DNA of 64,000 nucleotides, from positions 62,001 through 126,000 of the forward strand of contig NZ_JRHN01000043.1 in assembly GCF_001299635.1 (NCBI RefSeq), written 5' to 3'. How positions within the stretch are numbered: position 1 is the first letter of the stretch; each line of letters starts with the position of its first letter. Source of the stretch: Clostridioides difficile. Its GTDB lineage: Bacteria > Bacillota > Clostridia > Peptostreptococcales > Peptostreptococcaceae. The position numbers were made by a program, and so were the translations under genes. Below are positions 45,633 through 55,082 of this stretch, one piece after another. The notes under the pieces are model-generated. The model searched no databases. It was not told where the DNA came from and worked only from the letters and a program-made list of their open reading frames with translations.

Positions 45633-46053
45633 ACAATTTATGAAAAAAATGTGAATTTTTGTATTTTTTGTTAATTTTCTAATTTTTATACCATATTAAA
45701 AGTTAGATTTAGAAATACACTTTTCTAAATATTTTACTTTTTATATGTTTAATTACAATAATGTATAGTAATTTTTTTATACTAAATTTTTTTCATAAGA
45801 ATGTCTATATTTACACACAAAGGATATTATAATACTTTTTTTTAAAATAGACTATACTAATCAGCAAATAAATTTTAATAATTTCTTTACTGTCCCTTTA
45901 TTACACACGTATATTTGTTTTATATTGATTATTTTCCAATTTTAATTATCAATTTATTTATGAACCTTAATAATTGAAAGTATAATACTATTAAAAAATT
46001 TGACTTTTGCAAAATATGATATAATTTTAAATAAACAAAATTGGAGGTTGATA
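45633..46053. other. AT-rich divergent spacer
   Basis: About 420 nt of very AT-rich DNA between the repressor promoter and the next + strand gene. I see nothing further that I can support. Confidence 0.35.
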
Positions 46054-46353
46054 GTGATTATAAAAGTGAGCTTTGGTGGAGATTACAATACTGATTACAT
46101 AGAAGTCCCTAGTGACATTAATTTGAAAAAATATGAAATTAGAGATAAATTCTATAATTGGATTGATAATACAGAAGAAGAACATCCTTTCTGGGAATAT
46201 GAAAATGGAATTAGAATTGGATTAAATTATAGAGGAAATGCAATTGTTTATTGGCTAAATAATTGTATTCTAAAAGATGCTAAGTGTAAGTCAAAGTTAA
46301 TTGAAAGTTTTTCTAACAAAAGTCTAGATTATGATTTAATGATAAAGTTATAG
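46054..46353 (+). CDS. Small hypothetical protein
   Basis: A 99-residue protein, unrecognised. I start at GTG 46054 because it follows GGAGG by six bases; an ATG 54 nt upstream lacks a site. It reads MIIKVSFGGDYNTDYIEVPS, then 'NWIDNTEEEHPFWEYENGIRIGLNYRGNAIVYWLNN'. It is acidic and soluble, with several Trp/Tyr. It could be a small immunity-like or phage-derived protein, but I have no evidence. A terminator follows at 46473-46515. Confidence 0.55.
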   Translation: MIIKVSFGGDYNTDYIEVPSDINLKKYEIRDKFYNWIDNTEEEHPFWEYENGIRIGLNYRGNAIVYWLNNCILKDAKCKSKLIESFSNKSLDYDLMIKL

Positions 46354-46472
46354 AATATATAATTTAGCTTTTCAAATATGTATACTTAAATTAATTACAT
46401 ACCTTATTGAGTAAATTTATTTGGAGTTATATCTTTTTAAAGCTATAAAAGTTAAAAAGATATAATAAAAAA

Positions 46473-46515
46473 CCCTTAAAATACTTTGATTTATTATTTT
46501 AAGGGCTTTTATTAT
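46473..46515 (+). terminator. Hairpin terminator
   Basis: CCCTTAAAATA pairs with TATTTTAAGGG, followed by CTTTTATT on the + strand. Confidence 0.75.
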
Positions 46516-46797
46516 ATTATAAATTTTTATTTTCTATCTATAAAATCTAATTATTTATAAAGTGTTTTAAATTTATAACTTTTTTGCTATCTCATAATAT
46601 AAACATAAATTTTCACTAGTTTCATAGTTGTCCATATCAATACTTAATTTATTTATTACTTTTTAACTCTTTTAATATTACACAATTCCTTTGAAATTTC
46701 TTCAAATCTACTCTCATCCTCAATAACAAATATCTTCACTAGAATACCTCGTAAAATTTAAAACAATACTACCTTCTGCATTTTATACAATAAAACA

Positions 46798-46842
46798 ATT
46801 GCCACCAAATTACAACTTTGGTGGCAATATGGTGGCAAAACA
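46798..46842. repeat. Hairpin with repeated TGGTGGCAA
   Basis: Arms ATTGCCACCAAA and TTTGGTGGCAAT (12 bp, 7-nt loop), followed by another ATGGTGGCAAAA. Read on the minus strand it follows with TTGTTTTATT. It could be a terminator or an old integration scar. Confidence 0.5.
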
Positions 46843-46900
46843 GTTTTTTATTATATATCACTAGACTGAAAACACTAAAAACACTAGATTTTATATTTTC

Positions 46901-47917
46901 TTAATCAATTTCCGACTTAAAAGGAGTGTCATCAGCTTTAGCTATTCTATATTCCTTATCAGTTATATAACCAAGCTCATGCATCTTATACAATACAATT
47001 AATTGTCTCTTTTTAGCCTCTCCATGGTCAATATACCTTGCAGGATTATTTGTCATACCAGCCAACATAGCACATTCAGATAAATTTAACTCACTAACTT
47101 TTTTACCAAAATACACTTCAGCTCCCTTTGCAGCTCCATATGCATTTTTACCTAAATACATATTATTTAAATAAGCTTCAAGAATTTCATCCTTACTCAT
47201 AATCTTATTCATCTGCTTAGCATTATACATATCCCTTATTTTTCGTTTCATAGTTTTATCATCACTAGTAAGCAGATTTTTTGAAACTTGCATATCTATA
47301 GTACTTCCACCTTGTGTTGTATCTGTAAATACATTATTGAGTACTGACCTAGTTAAAGAAATAACATCTACTCCTTTATGCTTATAAAATCTCTCATCTT
47401 CTATAGAAACTATAGCATGCTTTAAGTCATTTGGCATTTGCTTTATGCTTACAACTTCACTACTTATATATTTAGACCTAATTAATTTTTTAGTGACTTC
47501 AGGTGACCCTTTTATAGCCGAAACTGTAAATATTGCACCTGCTACTGAAAGTATAATCAGAGCAACTAGCATAATAGATAACAATGCTCTAGCTATCTTA
47601 ATCCTTTTTTGTTTTTTTCTTTTTTTACTTTTTAGCTTTTTCTCTCTTTGCTTATAATCAACTCTTCTTCTTTCTCTTTGATTGTAATCTGTATTTAAAG
47701 GTCTTACATTATCTCTTGTAAAACTATCTCTTTCTCTTTTTATAAGATTCTGTGAATCTACTTTTTCACTCATTCTTTTACTAGAGCTTGTCTTAGAAGT
47801 TTTATTTTTTTTATTTGTTGAAGTATAAGAATGTTTAGATTTTTTATTACTATCTTTACTATTATTTACTTTTTTACGTCTTATTTTATTATTATCATCA
47901 TCATCGTAATAACCCAT
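46901..47917 (-). CDS. Monofunctional peptidoglycan glycosyltransferase (GT51)
   Basis: A 338-residue membrane-anchored transglycosylase that polymerises lipid II. The long N-terminal cytoplasmic part (about 1-105) is extremely rich in Lys/Arg/Ser/Asn. One transmembrane helix follows (about 108-133). The GT51 domain shows 'AIVSIEDERFYKHKGVDVISLTR' with the catalytic Glu, 'QGGSTIDMQVSKNLL' and 'KDEILEAYLNNMYLGKNAYG'. There is no transpeptidase domain, so it is monofunctional. The basic tail is unusual in length and may bind membranes or FtsZ-ring partners. Confidence 0.88.
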   Translation of the reverse strand: MGYYDDDDNNKIRRKKVNNSKDSNKKSKHSYTSTNKKNKTSKTSSSKRMSEKVDSQNLIKRERDSFTRDNVRPLNTDYNQRERRRVDYKQREKKLKSKKRKKQKRIKIARALLSIMLVALIILSVAGAIFTVSAIKGSPEVTKKLIRSKYISSEVVSIKQMPNDLKHAIVSIEDERFYKHKGVDVISLTRSVLNNVFTDTTQGGSTIDMQVSKNLLTSDDKTMKRKIRDMYNAKQMNKIMSKDEILEAYLNNMYLGKNAYGAAKGAEVYFGKKVSELNLSECAMLAGMTNNPARYIDHGEAKKRQLIVLYKMHELGYITDKEYRIAKADDTPFKSEID

Positions 47918-48045
47918 TTTAGTCTCCCTTCTTTATACTAAGGTACATTATACATTGTTCTACAAAATAAATCAAAGAACAAAATTGTAAGTTTAAGGGT
48001 CAATTTTATAAAGGATATTTTCACTAATTTTCTCTATATTTAAGA

Positions 48046-48552
48046 TTAATATTCATCTTTTATTTTCAAAAATAGTTTTGCAGTTGCTAAAGTGTCACTG
48101 TCAGCTCTATGAGCATTTATATTCTCTATATTGTAATAAGCACAAGCTGTTTCAAGCTTCTTATTTTTTCCTTTATAACTTTTACATTTTTTTAATAATT
48201 CTAGTGTACATATATAATTGTTTATTGGTTCTAAATCTAATATTCTAAGATAGTAATTTAAAAACTTTAAATCAAACTTTGCATTGTGTGCAATTATAGT
48301 TCTATTTCCTATGTATTTTCTAAATCTAGGTAAAACCAATTCTAGAGGCTCTTCATTTTCTACCATTTCATTACTTATATGTGTCAATTCTGTTATAAAT
48401 GAAGAAATTATACCTTTAGGTTTTATCAATCTTGAGTAGTTTTTTACAATTTCGTCATTTTTTATTTCTGTTATTCCTATTTCTATTATTTCACAACCTT
48501 TATATGGATCTAAGCCTGTAGTTTCTAAATCCACAACTACATATTCATTCAT
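48046..48552 (-). CDS. DnaQ-like 3'-5' exonuclease (DEDDh)
   Basis: A 168-residue exonuclease-fold protein. ExoI is 'VVDLETTGLDPYKGCEIIEIG' (Asp and Glu), ExoII 'IIAHNAKFDLKFLNYYL', and ExoIII 'NAHRADSDTLATAKLFL' with the catalytic His. I use the ATG at 48550-48552 behind AAGGAGAAG rather than one seven codons earlier. It resembles PolC epsilon-domain-like stand-alone exonucleases. Role: proofreading or RNA/DNA trimming, not specified by context. It is next to a MORN protein gene in the same direction. Confidence 0.87.
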   Translation of the reverse strand: MNEYVVVDLETTGLDPYKGCEIIEIGITEIKNDEIVKNYSRLIKPKGIISSFITELTHISNEMVENEEPLELVLPRFRKYIGNRTIIAHNAKFDLKFLNYYLRILDLEPINNYICTLELLKKCKSYKGKNKKLETACAYYNIENINAHRADSDTLATAKLFLKIKDEY

Positions 48553-48709
48553 ATCTCTTCTCCTTATTATCAAATGGATATATTTATATTCTATATTTAT
48601 GTAATAGACTAATCAATACTTAATTTTATACCATATAGAAAGATTTTACAAATTACAACATATATATATTATTTTTCCATTATAAATAAAGATTATTTTT
48701 TTATAATCG

Positions 48710-49384
48710 CTAGATTTTCACTTTATTATTATTTAATCTATTTCGATAAATATTATTTATCTCCTTATTGTTTAAATCTTTAAGGTCTAAATTTTTACAT
48801 TGTTCATCATCTTCCCATATTCCTGCCTGTTTATTTCCATCATTTTTATATAATATACCTTTACCATTTTTCTTATTATCTAAAAAATATCCCTTATAAA
48901 TATCATTATTTGGATATGTCAATTTTCCCAAACCATTTTTTAATCCATATTTAAATTCTCCTGTATATATTGAGCCATCTCTATAAGTATACTTTCCTAT
49001 TCCATGCATCTTATCATCTTTCCATAATCCTTCATATCTTTCATTACTTGAAAAAAGATATATTCCAAATCCATTTTTCTTTCCATCAACAAACTCACCT
49101 TTATACAGGTCTCCATTGTCATATTTGAATACTTTTTCTTCTTTTAACTTTTTATTACTATTGTTGCTCTTAGTTTTGTTGATATTATTAATTTTTATAT
49201 GTACATCTTCTCTTCTCGTTTCAATCAAATCTCTATCATACCTAAATCCTTTTTTCAATTTATTTTTCTGATTAACTTTTTTCTTATTAATAAATACTCT
49301 TGTTAGTTGAATAAATATAAATGCAGACGATAAACATATAAATACACATAGTATCGTTCTAAAATAGCTAGTTATACTTTCCAT
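48710..49384 (-). CDS. Membrane-anchored MORN-repeat protein
   Basis: A 224-residue protein with an N-terminal transmembrane segment (about 10-28), a basic linker, then four to five MORN repeats (for example 'YKGEFVDGKKNGFGIY', 'YEGLWKDDKMHGIGKY', 'YTGEFKYGLKNGLGKL', 'YKGYFLDNKKNGKGIL'). MORN repeats bind proteins or lipids; in clostridia their cell-biological role is unclear. It is immediately downstream of a spacer with no gene and upstream of the exonuclease in the same orientation. Confidence 0.85.
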   Translation of the reverse strand: MESITSYFRTILCVFICLSSAFIFIQLTRVFINKKKVNQKNKLKKGFRYDRDLIETRREDVHIKINNINKTKSNNSNKKLKEEKVFKYDNGDLYKGEFVDGKKNGFGIYLFSSNERYEGLWKDDKMHGIGKYTYRDGSIYTGEFKYGLKNGLGKLTYPNNDIYKGYFLDNKKNGKGILYKNDGNKQAGIWEDDEQCKNLDLKDLNNKEINNIYRNRLNNNKVKI

Positions 49385-49629
49385 AATAAATCACCCTTTA
49401 AAAATTTATTTAAAATACCTAATACAATATATATTTTTATTAAGTGATATTTATACTTTTATAATAATATATTGAATAAAATTAATATTAAAGTTATTTG
49501 TGTTAAAATAAGGTCACTATAAAATTAATAAATTGAGCTTCTAATTAACATAAAACTATTTATAAAGCATATTTAACTATTTCAAATAAACTTTTTTATC
49601 TAGATAACTGATTTTCTATGAGCAAATAA

Positions 49630-49666
49630 AAAAATGAACCCTATCAAATAGAGTTCATATTTTTTA
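49630..49666. terminator. Terminator after the flavin reductase gene
   Basis: ATGAAC..CTAT pairs with ATAG..GTTCAT, flanked by A- and T-runs on both strands; just after the stop at 49673. Confidence 0.7.
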
Positions 49667-49672
49667 CTATAT

Positions 49673-50179
49673 TTATTCTTTTACAAGAACTTTTATAATT
49701 TCTGAAATATACATAGTGTGATAATCCTTATTTGGATACCACTTTTTATCATTTTCTTTAGCATCGAAATTTTCTGGTGGCATAGTATCATGATACAATT
49801 TCTTACATACCATAATCATATTAGCTTCTTCAAAAGCTACAGTATCATCTACAAAATATGGTGTAAGTCCTGCTTTTTCTACTTTATTTATATCTCTACC
49901 AGAAATAGTTCCACAGATATTTAAAGCCTCTCTATAAGTTTCATCAAAAAATGCAATTGTAAATGTATCATTATTATCTACAAATTCCTTTGTATATCTC
50001 TGTGGTCTTATGTAAGTTGTAACAACGTTTTTACTCCAGTATACTCCGACACCACCCCAGCTAGCAGTCATTGTGTTAAATTTTTCTGAATCACCAGCTG
50101 TTATTAGCAACCATTCTTTACCAATCTTAGTAAATGGATTAAACTGTAATTCCTCAATTTTCACTTCTCTAAAGCTCAT
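49673..50179 (-). CDS. Flavin reductase-like (flavoredoxin) protein
   Basis: A 168-residue FMN-binding split-barrel protein of the flavin reductase-like family. The FMN contacts are in 'LITAGDSEKFNTMTASWGGVGVYWSKNVVTTYIRPQRYTKEF' (residues about 26-67; family-characteristic), followed by 'TIAFFDETYREALNICGTISGRD'. Such flavoredoxins transfer electrons between ferredoxin/NAD(P)H and flavins. The physiological partner is unknown. Monocistronic by the terminators on both sides. Confidence 0.85.
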   Translation of the reverse strand: MSFREVKIEELQFNPFTKIGKEWLLITAGDSEKFNTMTASWGGVGVYWSKNVVTTYIRPQRYTKEFVDNNDTFTIAFFDETYREALNICGTISGRDINKVEKAGLTPYFVDDTVAFEEANMIMVCKKLYHDTMPPENFDAKENDKKWYPNKDYHTMYISEIIKVLVKE

Positions 50180-50534
50180 GACTTCATCCTACCCTTCATC
50201 TTTTAATATATAAACTAATAGTTAAATTTTTGAATATATCTACTCTTATAATACTTTTTTTAATTGTCTTACATATTCATGTAAATTATAATACAACAAA
50301 TCAATTACTTTCGCAAGAAATAGTTTCTATATTTTATAACAGCAAAATATCACTAAAATATATTAATTATAAAACAGATACTATATTTCTTAAACTAAAA
50401 AAATGTAGAAAGTATACATCCTTTCCACATTTTTTATTATTTTATATATTTTTATATCAATTTAGTTCTATCTAACTTTAATCTTATAAAAAATTATCAT
50501 AGTCATCAAATTTTATTATATTATATATAATTTC
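50180..50534. other. Intergenic region with a terminator
   Basis: About 350 nt. The hairpin at 50398-50434 ends the upstream exonuclease transcript. An 81-codon + strand ORF here has no site and is judged spurious. Confidence 0.4.
50398..50434 (-). terminator. Terminator after the 342-aa exonuclease gene
   Basis: AAATGT-GGAAAG pairs with CTTTC-ACATTT, then TTTTTTTAG on the minus strand. Confidence 0.7.
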
Positions 50535-51563
50535 CTATACCTTGTTAACAGCATCTAAATTATTATCTTTATTGATATATATTTTTTCATTATATAAATC
50601 TTCATCAAACATTTTTATTATATTTTCTACTTCATACTTATACTCATCTTCATGCACTCTATAAAGCATTAAATCTTCTAGCAAATCTTTCATATCAAAA
50701 TATACATCTTCTAATAAGTAAAAATAACCTTCTTCTATATCTTTCAGTTTATCTATAGTATCCAATTTCTTGCTTATATCTTTCATAACCTCTAAATTTT
50801 GTATATTTATATTTATGATTGTTAATAAGTACATTCTCACAGTTTTTATTATTTCGATAGAAAAATCTACAATATTATAATTTCCTTCTTTATTATACAG
50901 AGACTCCTTAAATTTATTAAAACAAGTATCTAAGTCACAATTTATGTCGTTAAATGGTGGTCTTATTATATCTCGTATTATCAAAAGATTTTGTATATCA
51001 ATATTATTTGTTATTGCTTCATCCAAAACAAATAAATTATATGCGTCATTTAATGGGTCATGAGCATCTCCACTAAATTCTAAATTTGCAAATTCAAGTA
51101 AGTTTTTTAATGATATATAGTTCATACATCTCATACCACAATTTATATATTTTTCTTTTATATCTATAAATAAATCCCTAATATTATTTACAAATCTTGG
51201 ATGATTATTCTTCTTAGAACTTCTCATATCAGTATTATTAAAACATGTCAAATCTAAATTGCCAAAAGTATATATTCCTTCAATTTCAGAAAATATGCCT
51301 AACCATTTTTTAAACTTTCTCATGACCTCTTCATAACTTGGTGCATTCTTCAATTCTTCTGAAGATATATGTGTTAATTCCTGTATATGAGGATACAATT
51401 CTTCATTACTTACTGGCTTTATTAAAGATTTAAATTTATCAATATTTTTTGTCTTTTCATCATACATAACTGCTCCAATTGCAATTATATCAGAATTTAA
51501 TACTGCCCTCTTTGATTTAGAATTTGGCATATTCATTTCAAAGTCTACATATACTCTTTTCAA
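50535..51563 (-). CDS. Exonuclease-domain protein with helical C-terminal extension
   Basis: A 342-residue protein whose first ~190 residues form a DEDD exonuclease domain ('VYVDFEMNM' with Asp-x-Glu, 'ELTHISSEELKNAPSYEEV', 'FSGDAHDPLNDAYNLFVL' with His/Asp). It resembles the KapD/ERI-1-type subgroup. The remaining 150 residues are helical, acidic and unassigned. I favour the TTG at 51561-51563 (MKRVYVDFE) because GGAAAGGGTG precedes it at the right distance; a TTG six codons earlier lies in that site. It is 47 nt downstream of the TtcA-like gene. Confidence 0.75.
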   Translation of the reverse strand: MKRVYVDFEMNMPNSKSKRAVLNSDIIAIGAVMYDEKTKNIDKFKSLIKPVSNEELYPHIQELTHISSEELKNAPSYEEVMRKFKKWLGIFSEIEGIYTFGNLDLTCFNNTDMRSSKKNNHPRFVNNIRDLFIDIKEKYINCGMRCMNYISLKNLLEFANLEFSGDAHDPLNDAYNLFVLDEAITNNIDIQNLLIIRDIIRPPFNDINCDLDTCFNKFKESLYNKEGNYNIVDFSIEIIKTVRMYLLTIININIQNLEVMKDISKKLDTIDKLKDIEEGYFYLLEDVYFDMKDLLEDLMLYRVHEDEYKYEVENIIKMFDEDLYNEKIYINKDNNLDAVNKV

Positions 51564-51610
51564 TATAAACACCCTTTCCAATTGTTTATAGTGATTCTTT
51601 TTAATTATTT

Positions 51611-52471
51611 TTATTCAAAATCTTCTAAGAAAGAATGTTTCTCCCCATTTTGTTGCCAACCAAGTATTGAATCAAGATTTACATTTTCTGCTGCCTTAAA
51701 TATAGATTTCTCTACATTTTTAAAATTTGGCTCTAAACTTTTTATTAAGTCTTTTATTTCATATCTCTTGTTTCCTGTTTTTTTAGCTGCAACCATACAT
51801 GCACAATTTAGTGGCCATATACCACTATTTTGAATAAATCTTATAATATGCTCTTCTCTTATATAATAAAGTGGTCTTATGATTTTTATACCTTCAAAAT
51901 TAGTAGAATTAAGTTTAGGAAGCATTGTTTTAAAATTACCAGCACACAATAAATTAAGCATTGTTGTCTCTATTACATCATCATAATGATGACCTAATGC
52001 AAGCTTATTACATCCTAACTCTTCTGCCTTTGAATATAATGCCCCTCTTCTCATTCTTGCACACATATAACATGGATAATCTTTTGCTATTTCATCTGCT
52101 ATTTCAAATATTCTTGAATCAAATAAATGTATTGGTATATTTAGGTACTCACAATTATCTATAAGTAATTGTCTTATATTTGCATGATATCCAGGGTCCA
52201 TAGCAATAAACTCAACATCGAAATTAACTTGTCCATGTCTTTTTAACTCCTGAAACATTTTAGCCATAAGAATACTGTCTTTTCCACCAGAAATTGCTAC
52301 AGCTATCTTATCCCCTTCTTCAACTAATTTGTAATCTCTTATTGCTTTCATAAACTTTGACCATAAATTTTTTCTATATTTTTTTATTATACTTTTTTCT
52401 ATATCTCTTACTGGAAGTCTTTCCTCAAAAGGAACTATAATTTCACAGCCTTTTCCTGATAGCTCACTCAT
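51611..52471 (-). CDS. TtcA-family tRNA thiolation protein (PP-loop ATPase)
   Basis: A 286-residue PP-loop enzyme. The ATP-binding motif is 'IAVAISGGKDSILMAKMF'. A catalytic 'CYMCARMRRGALY' and a later 'LNCACMVAAKKTG' supply the cysteines typical of Fe-S dependent TtcA-like tRNA sulfurtransferases. The N-terminal 25 residues contain a short Cys stretch. TtcA proper thiolates cytidine 32 of tRNA; clostridial paralogues may modify other positions. Start ATG behind GAGGTGATTAA. It lies just upstream (on the other strand) of the spore coat operon. Confidence 0.82.
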   Translation of the reverse strand: MSELSGKGCEIIVPFEERLPVRDIEKSIIKKYRKNLWSKFMKAIRDYKLVEEGDKIAVAISGGKDSILMAKMFQELKRHGQVNFDVEFIAMDPGYHANIRQLLIDNCEYLNIPIHLFDSRIFEIADEIAKDYPCYMCARMRRGALYSKAEELGCNKLALGHHYDDVIETTMLNLLCAGNFKTMLPKLNSTNFEGIKIIRPLYYIREEHIIRFIQNSGIWPLNCACMVAAKKTGNKRYEIKDLIKSLEPNFKNVEKSIFKAAENVNLDSILGWQQNGEKHSFLEDFE

Positions 52472-52739
52472 TTAATCACCTCATATATTTATGTTAATAA
52501 TATTTTACAAAAAAGTCTACCTTCATCTATAAAATACTATAATTTTCACTTTAATTTCAACAAATAATTTATAATTTTCAATAACACATAAACTTATAAT
52601 AACATAAATAACCTCTTTCTTTTATTATCTTTTTTATTTTTCTCATTTAATATTTTATTATGAGTAACGATTTTTAAATGACTGAATATTATACACTAGA
52701 TAGACTTACCTATCTATTCACAACAAGGAGGTTTTCAAC

Positions 52740-52949
52740 TTGGAAAATAAGACTAGAGATATCAAAAAAAATTGTGGTCCATCTTTGGCTAGACCATACA
52801 TTAATAATCAAATTTTCACAGAAATGTACTGCCTTTCTGATGCATTAAAATTTGGAACTATATTCCCAGAACTAAACTTATTAGAATCTGAAATGTACAA
52901 CAAAGAATTATATGCTAAGCCAAAAAAATTTAGAGGAGGTAGAAGATAA
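52740..52949 (+). CDS. cotJA: Spore coat-associated protein CotJA
   Basis: A 69-residue CotJA-type protein starting at TTG 52740, six bases after ACAAGGAGG. It reads 'MENKTRDIKKNCGPSLARPYINNQIFTEMYC...GTIFPELNLLE', the proline-rich CotJA pattern ('FGTIFPEL' is the family core). In Bacillus and Clostridium the cotJ operon is made in the mother cell during sporulation and assembled into the inner coat. The stop overlaps the cotJB start (TAATG). The third gene, cotJC, is broken here. Confidence 0.88.
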   Translation: MENKTRDIKKNCGPSLARPYINNQIFTEMYCLSDALKFGTIFPELNLLESEMYNKELYAKPKKFRGGRR

Positions 52950-53215
52950 TGAAAGATTCATCTAGAGCTGAACTTATGAGAAAAATTCAGGAGACATCTT
53001 TTGCATGTGTTGATATGAACTTATATTTAGACAATCATCCTGATGACAAAAATGCTATCAACACTTACAATTCATTATGTAACCAATTTGCGCAAGCTAG
53101 ATATGCTTACGAAAATAAATACGGTCCTTTAACTAACTTTGGGTATGCTCCAAGTAGATGCCCTTGGCAATGGGCTGACCAACCTTGGCCTTGGGACAGA
53201 GAATTTAATTATTAG
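52949..53215 (+). CDS. cotJB: Spore coat protein CotJB
   Basis: An 88-residue CotJB-type coat protein, with 'QETSFACVDMNLYLDNHPDD.. AINTYNSLCNQFAQARYAYENKYGPLTNFGY' and a C-terminal 'WPWDREFNY' rich in Trp/Pro. CotJB interacts with CotJC in the coat. Translational coupling to cotJA is clear from the overlapping stop/start. It is 28 nt upstream of the truncated cotJC. Confidence 0.9.
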   Translation: MKDSSRAELMRKIQETSFACVDMNLYLDNHPDDKNAINTYNSLCNQFAQARYAYENKYGPLTNFGYAPSRCPWQWADQPWPWDREFNY

Positions 53216-53243
53216 ACATCAAGTATTGGAGGATTGAAAATTC

Positions 53244-53600
53244 ATGTGGATATATCAGAAAACTATACAACACCCAGTTAATATAAAAACTTGCGACCCT
53301 AGAATGGCTAAATTTCTTATAACTCAATTTGGGGGACCAAATGGAGAACTTGCTGCATCTTTAAGATATTTAAGCCAAAGATATACAATGCCTACTGGCA
53401 ATATGCGTGCACTTTTAACAGACATTGGTACAGAAGAATTAGCTCACGTTGAGCTTATATGTACTATGGTTTATCAGTTGACTTCTGATGCAAGTCCAGA
53501 AGAATTAAAAGCTGCAGGTCTTGGTTCAAACTATGCACAAAATGGATATGGAATTTATCCAACAGATGCTAGTTATAATATAAACCCATCATTAAGATAG
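53244..53600 (+). pseudogene. cotJC: Spore coat manganese catalase CotJC, truncated by an insertion
   Basis: The ORF encodes 118 residues, while CotJC/CotD-type manganese catalases have about 190. The N-terminal half is intact: 'GGPNGELAASLRYLSQRYTMP' (Glu35) and 'GTEELAHVELICTM' (Glu65/66, His69) give half the dimanganese site. Family similarity stops near 'YPTDAS' (residue 110, base 53573) and is replaced by YNINPSLR and a stop. The second-half ligands are missing, so the fragment should be inactive. The break coincides with the start of a recombinase-bearing element, so the 3' half probably lies beyond the right edge of the window. Excision would restore the gene. Confidence 0.88.
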
Positions 53601-53639
53601 GTTTATATTATCATACTAAATCTAATAATGTCAATATAT

Positions 53640-55082
53640 TTAGTATATATTTAATTGTATATTTACTTCATCTTGACTAATTACTATTTTATTAACTAAA
53701 TCTTGTAGCATCACTTTTCTTTCTTCATCTATAGCATTATCAAATGAGTATTCAAAGTCTTTATACTTATCTAATAAATACATTGCATTTGATGTCGTAT
53801 TCTTTAAGTCTTGAAGTTCCTTATTGTAACCTTCTAGTTGATTTTTCAGTTCTTCTATTTCTATTTCTAATTTCTTTATCATGTTACTTGGTATACTTAT
53901 ATCTATATTACTATCACCCATGAATATTTTTTCTACTTCATTCATAGCACTATCAATTGCTTTTTTCTTTTTTTCAATAGTTTTAGTAATTGCATTAATG
54001 TTAGTTATTATTATACTTGAACTATTTGTTATTTTTTCATTATATCTTTTTTCTAGTTCTTCAATAGAAATCTTATTCATTATAGATTTTATATTATCTA
54101 TTAATATAGGTTCTATTTTAGTGCTATTAAAATTCTTTGTTATCTCTGCTTTTACATCTTTACAATGCTTACACCTATAAGTATGAACCCTTCCATGTTT
54201 AGTATTTACATAGTCTATATTTAATTTTCTCTCTATCCCATCTTCACACTTATGATATAACAAACCTTCAAATGGTATATTTGTTCTATTTGTATATCTA
54301 TTTATACCTCTATTATTTCTACTCTCTGCACGTTCTTCTGCTTTTTTGAATAATTCATCACTTATAATTCTAAGGTGTGGAAAATCTAATAGTTCACCTT
54401 GGTACTGTTTCTTACCTCTATATATATTGTTTTTTAATATACTAAAAACTTTTACCTTAGTCCACTTTTTACCACGTTTTAATATGTTTTTTTCTTCTAA
54501 TAATTCAAGTGTCTTTTTATATCCAAAATCTATATAACTTTCAAATATTAATTTTACTATGTGACTTTCTTCTTCATTTATTACAAGTTTTTTATCAACT
54601 ACCTTATATCCAAAGTTAGGAACTCCACCAGTATATGCGTTCTTTTCTATAGTTGCTCGTAATCCACTTTTAACTCTCATAGATGTCTTTTTACTTTCAT
54701 AGTTAGCAGTCCAAAACTTTACTGCTTGAATTAAATCACTTGTATCATTATCTTCATTTATGACACCTTCCGTTACTGACACAATTCTTACATTCTGTTC
54801 TTTCATAATAGACATAAATGAAAGCATTTCTAATCTTCTTCCTATCCTATCGCTTGAGAAAACCACTATTGTATCTAGTTCACCATTTAAAGCCATTTGT
54901 ATAAGTTCCTGTAAACCTTCTCTATTCTCAAGTTTAGTCTTATATCCAGATACGCCTTGTTCCTCTATAGTTTTATGAACCGTTATATTATTTTCTTTTA
55001 TATATCTATCTATGCCGTTTTTTTGACTTTCAAAATCCTGCATGTCTGTACTAACTCTTAGAAGTACTACATTCTTTTTCAC
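53640..55082 (-). CDS. Large serine recombinase (integrase/excisionase)
   Basis: A 480-residue large serine recombinase. The resolvase-type catalytic domain covers about residues 1-140, with nucleophile Ser11 in 'LLRVSTDMQ', and 'VVFSSDRIGRRLEML' holding the conserved Arg cluster. A recombinase domain follows (about 155-260, 'GGVPNFGYKVVDKKL'). A zinc ribbon of C-x2-C type (about 277-320) and a long coiled coil (about 360-435) precede the C terminus. The start is GTG. Its stop is about 65 nt from the cotJC breakpoint, the usual place for the attachment site. It should catalyse integration into, and excision from, cotJC. Confidence 0.93.
   Translation of the reverse strand: MKKNVVLLRVSTDMQDFESQKNGIDRYIKENNITVHKTIEEQGVSGYKTKLENREGLQELIQMALNGELDTIVVFSSDRIGRRLEMLSFMSIMKEQNVRIVSVTEGVINEDNDTSDLIQAVKFWTANYESKKTSMRVKSGLRATIEKNAYTGGVPNFGYKVVDKKLVINEEESHIVKLIFESYIDFGYKKTLELLEEKNILKRGKKWTKVKVFSILKNNIYRGKKQYQGELLDFPHLRIISDELFKKAEERAESRNNRGINRYTNRTNIPFEGLLYHKCEDGIERKLNIDYVNTKHGRVHTYRCKHCKDVKAEITKNFNSTKIEPILIDNIKSIMNKISIEELEKRYNEKITNSSSIIITNINAITKTIEKKKKAIDSAMNEVEKIFMGDSNIDISIPSNMIKKLEIEIEELKNQLEGYNKELQDLKNTTSNAMYLLDKYKDFEYSFDNAIDEERKVMLQDLVNKIVISQDEVNIQLNIY

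Larger units (their letters stand above)
46354..46900. other. Gene-poor region with two hairpins
   Basis: It holds a terminator at 46473-46515 and a GGTGGCAA-type hairpin at 46798-46842. The rest is AT-rich; short ORFs here have no ribosome binding site and look like decay or chance. Confidence 0.4.

Noticed and set aside
50230-50475. 81-aa + strand ORF
   Set aside because: No ribosome binding site, AT-rich, overlaps a terminator.
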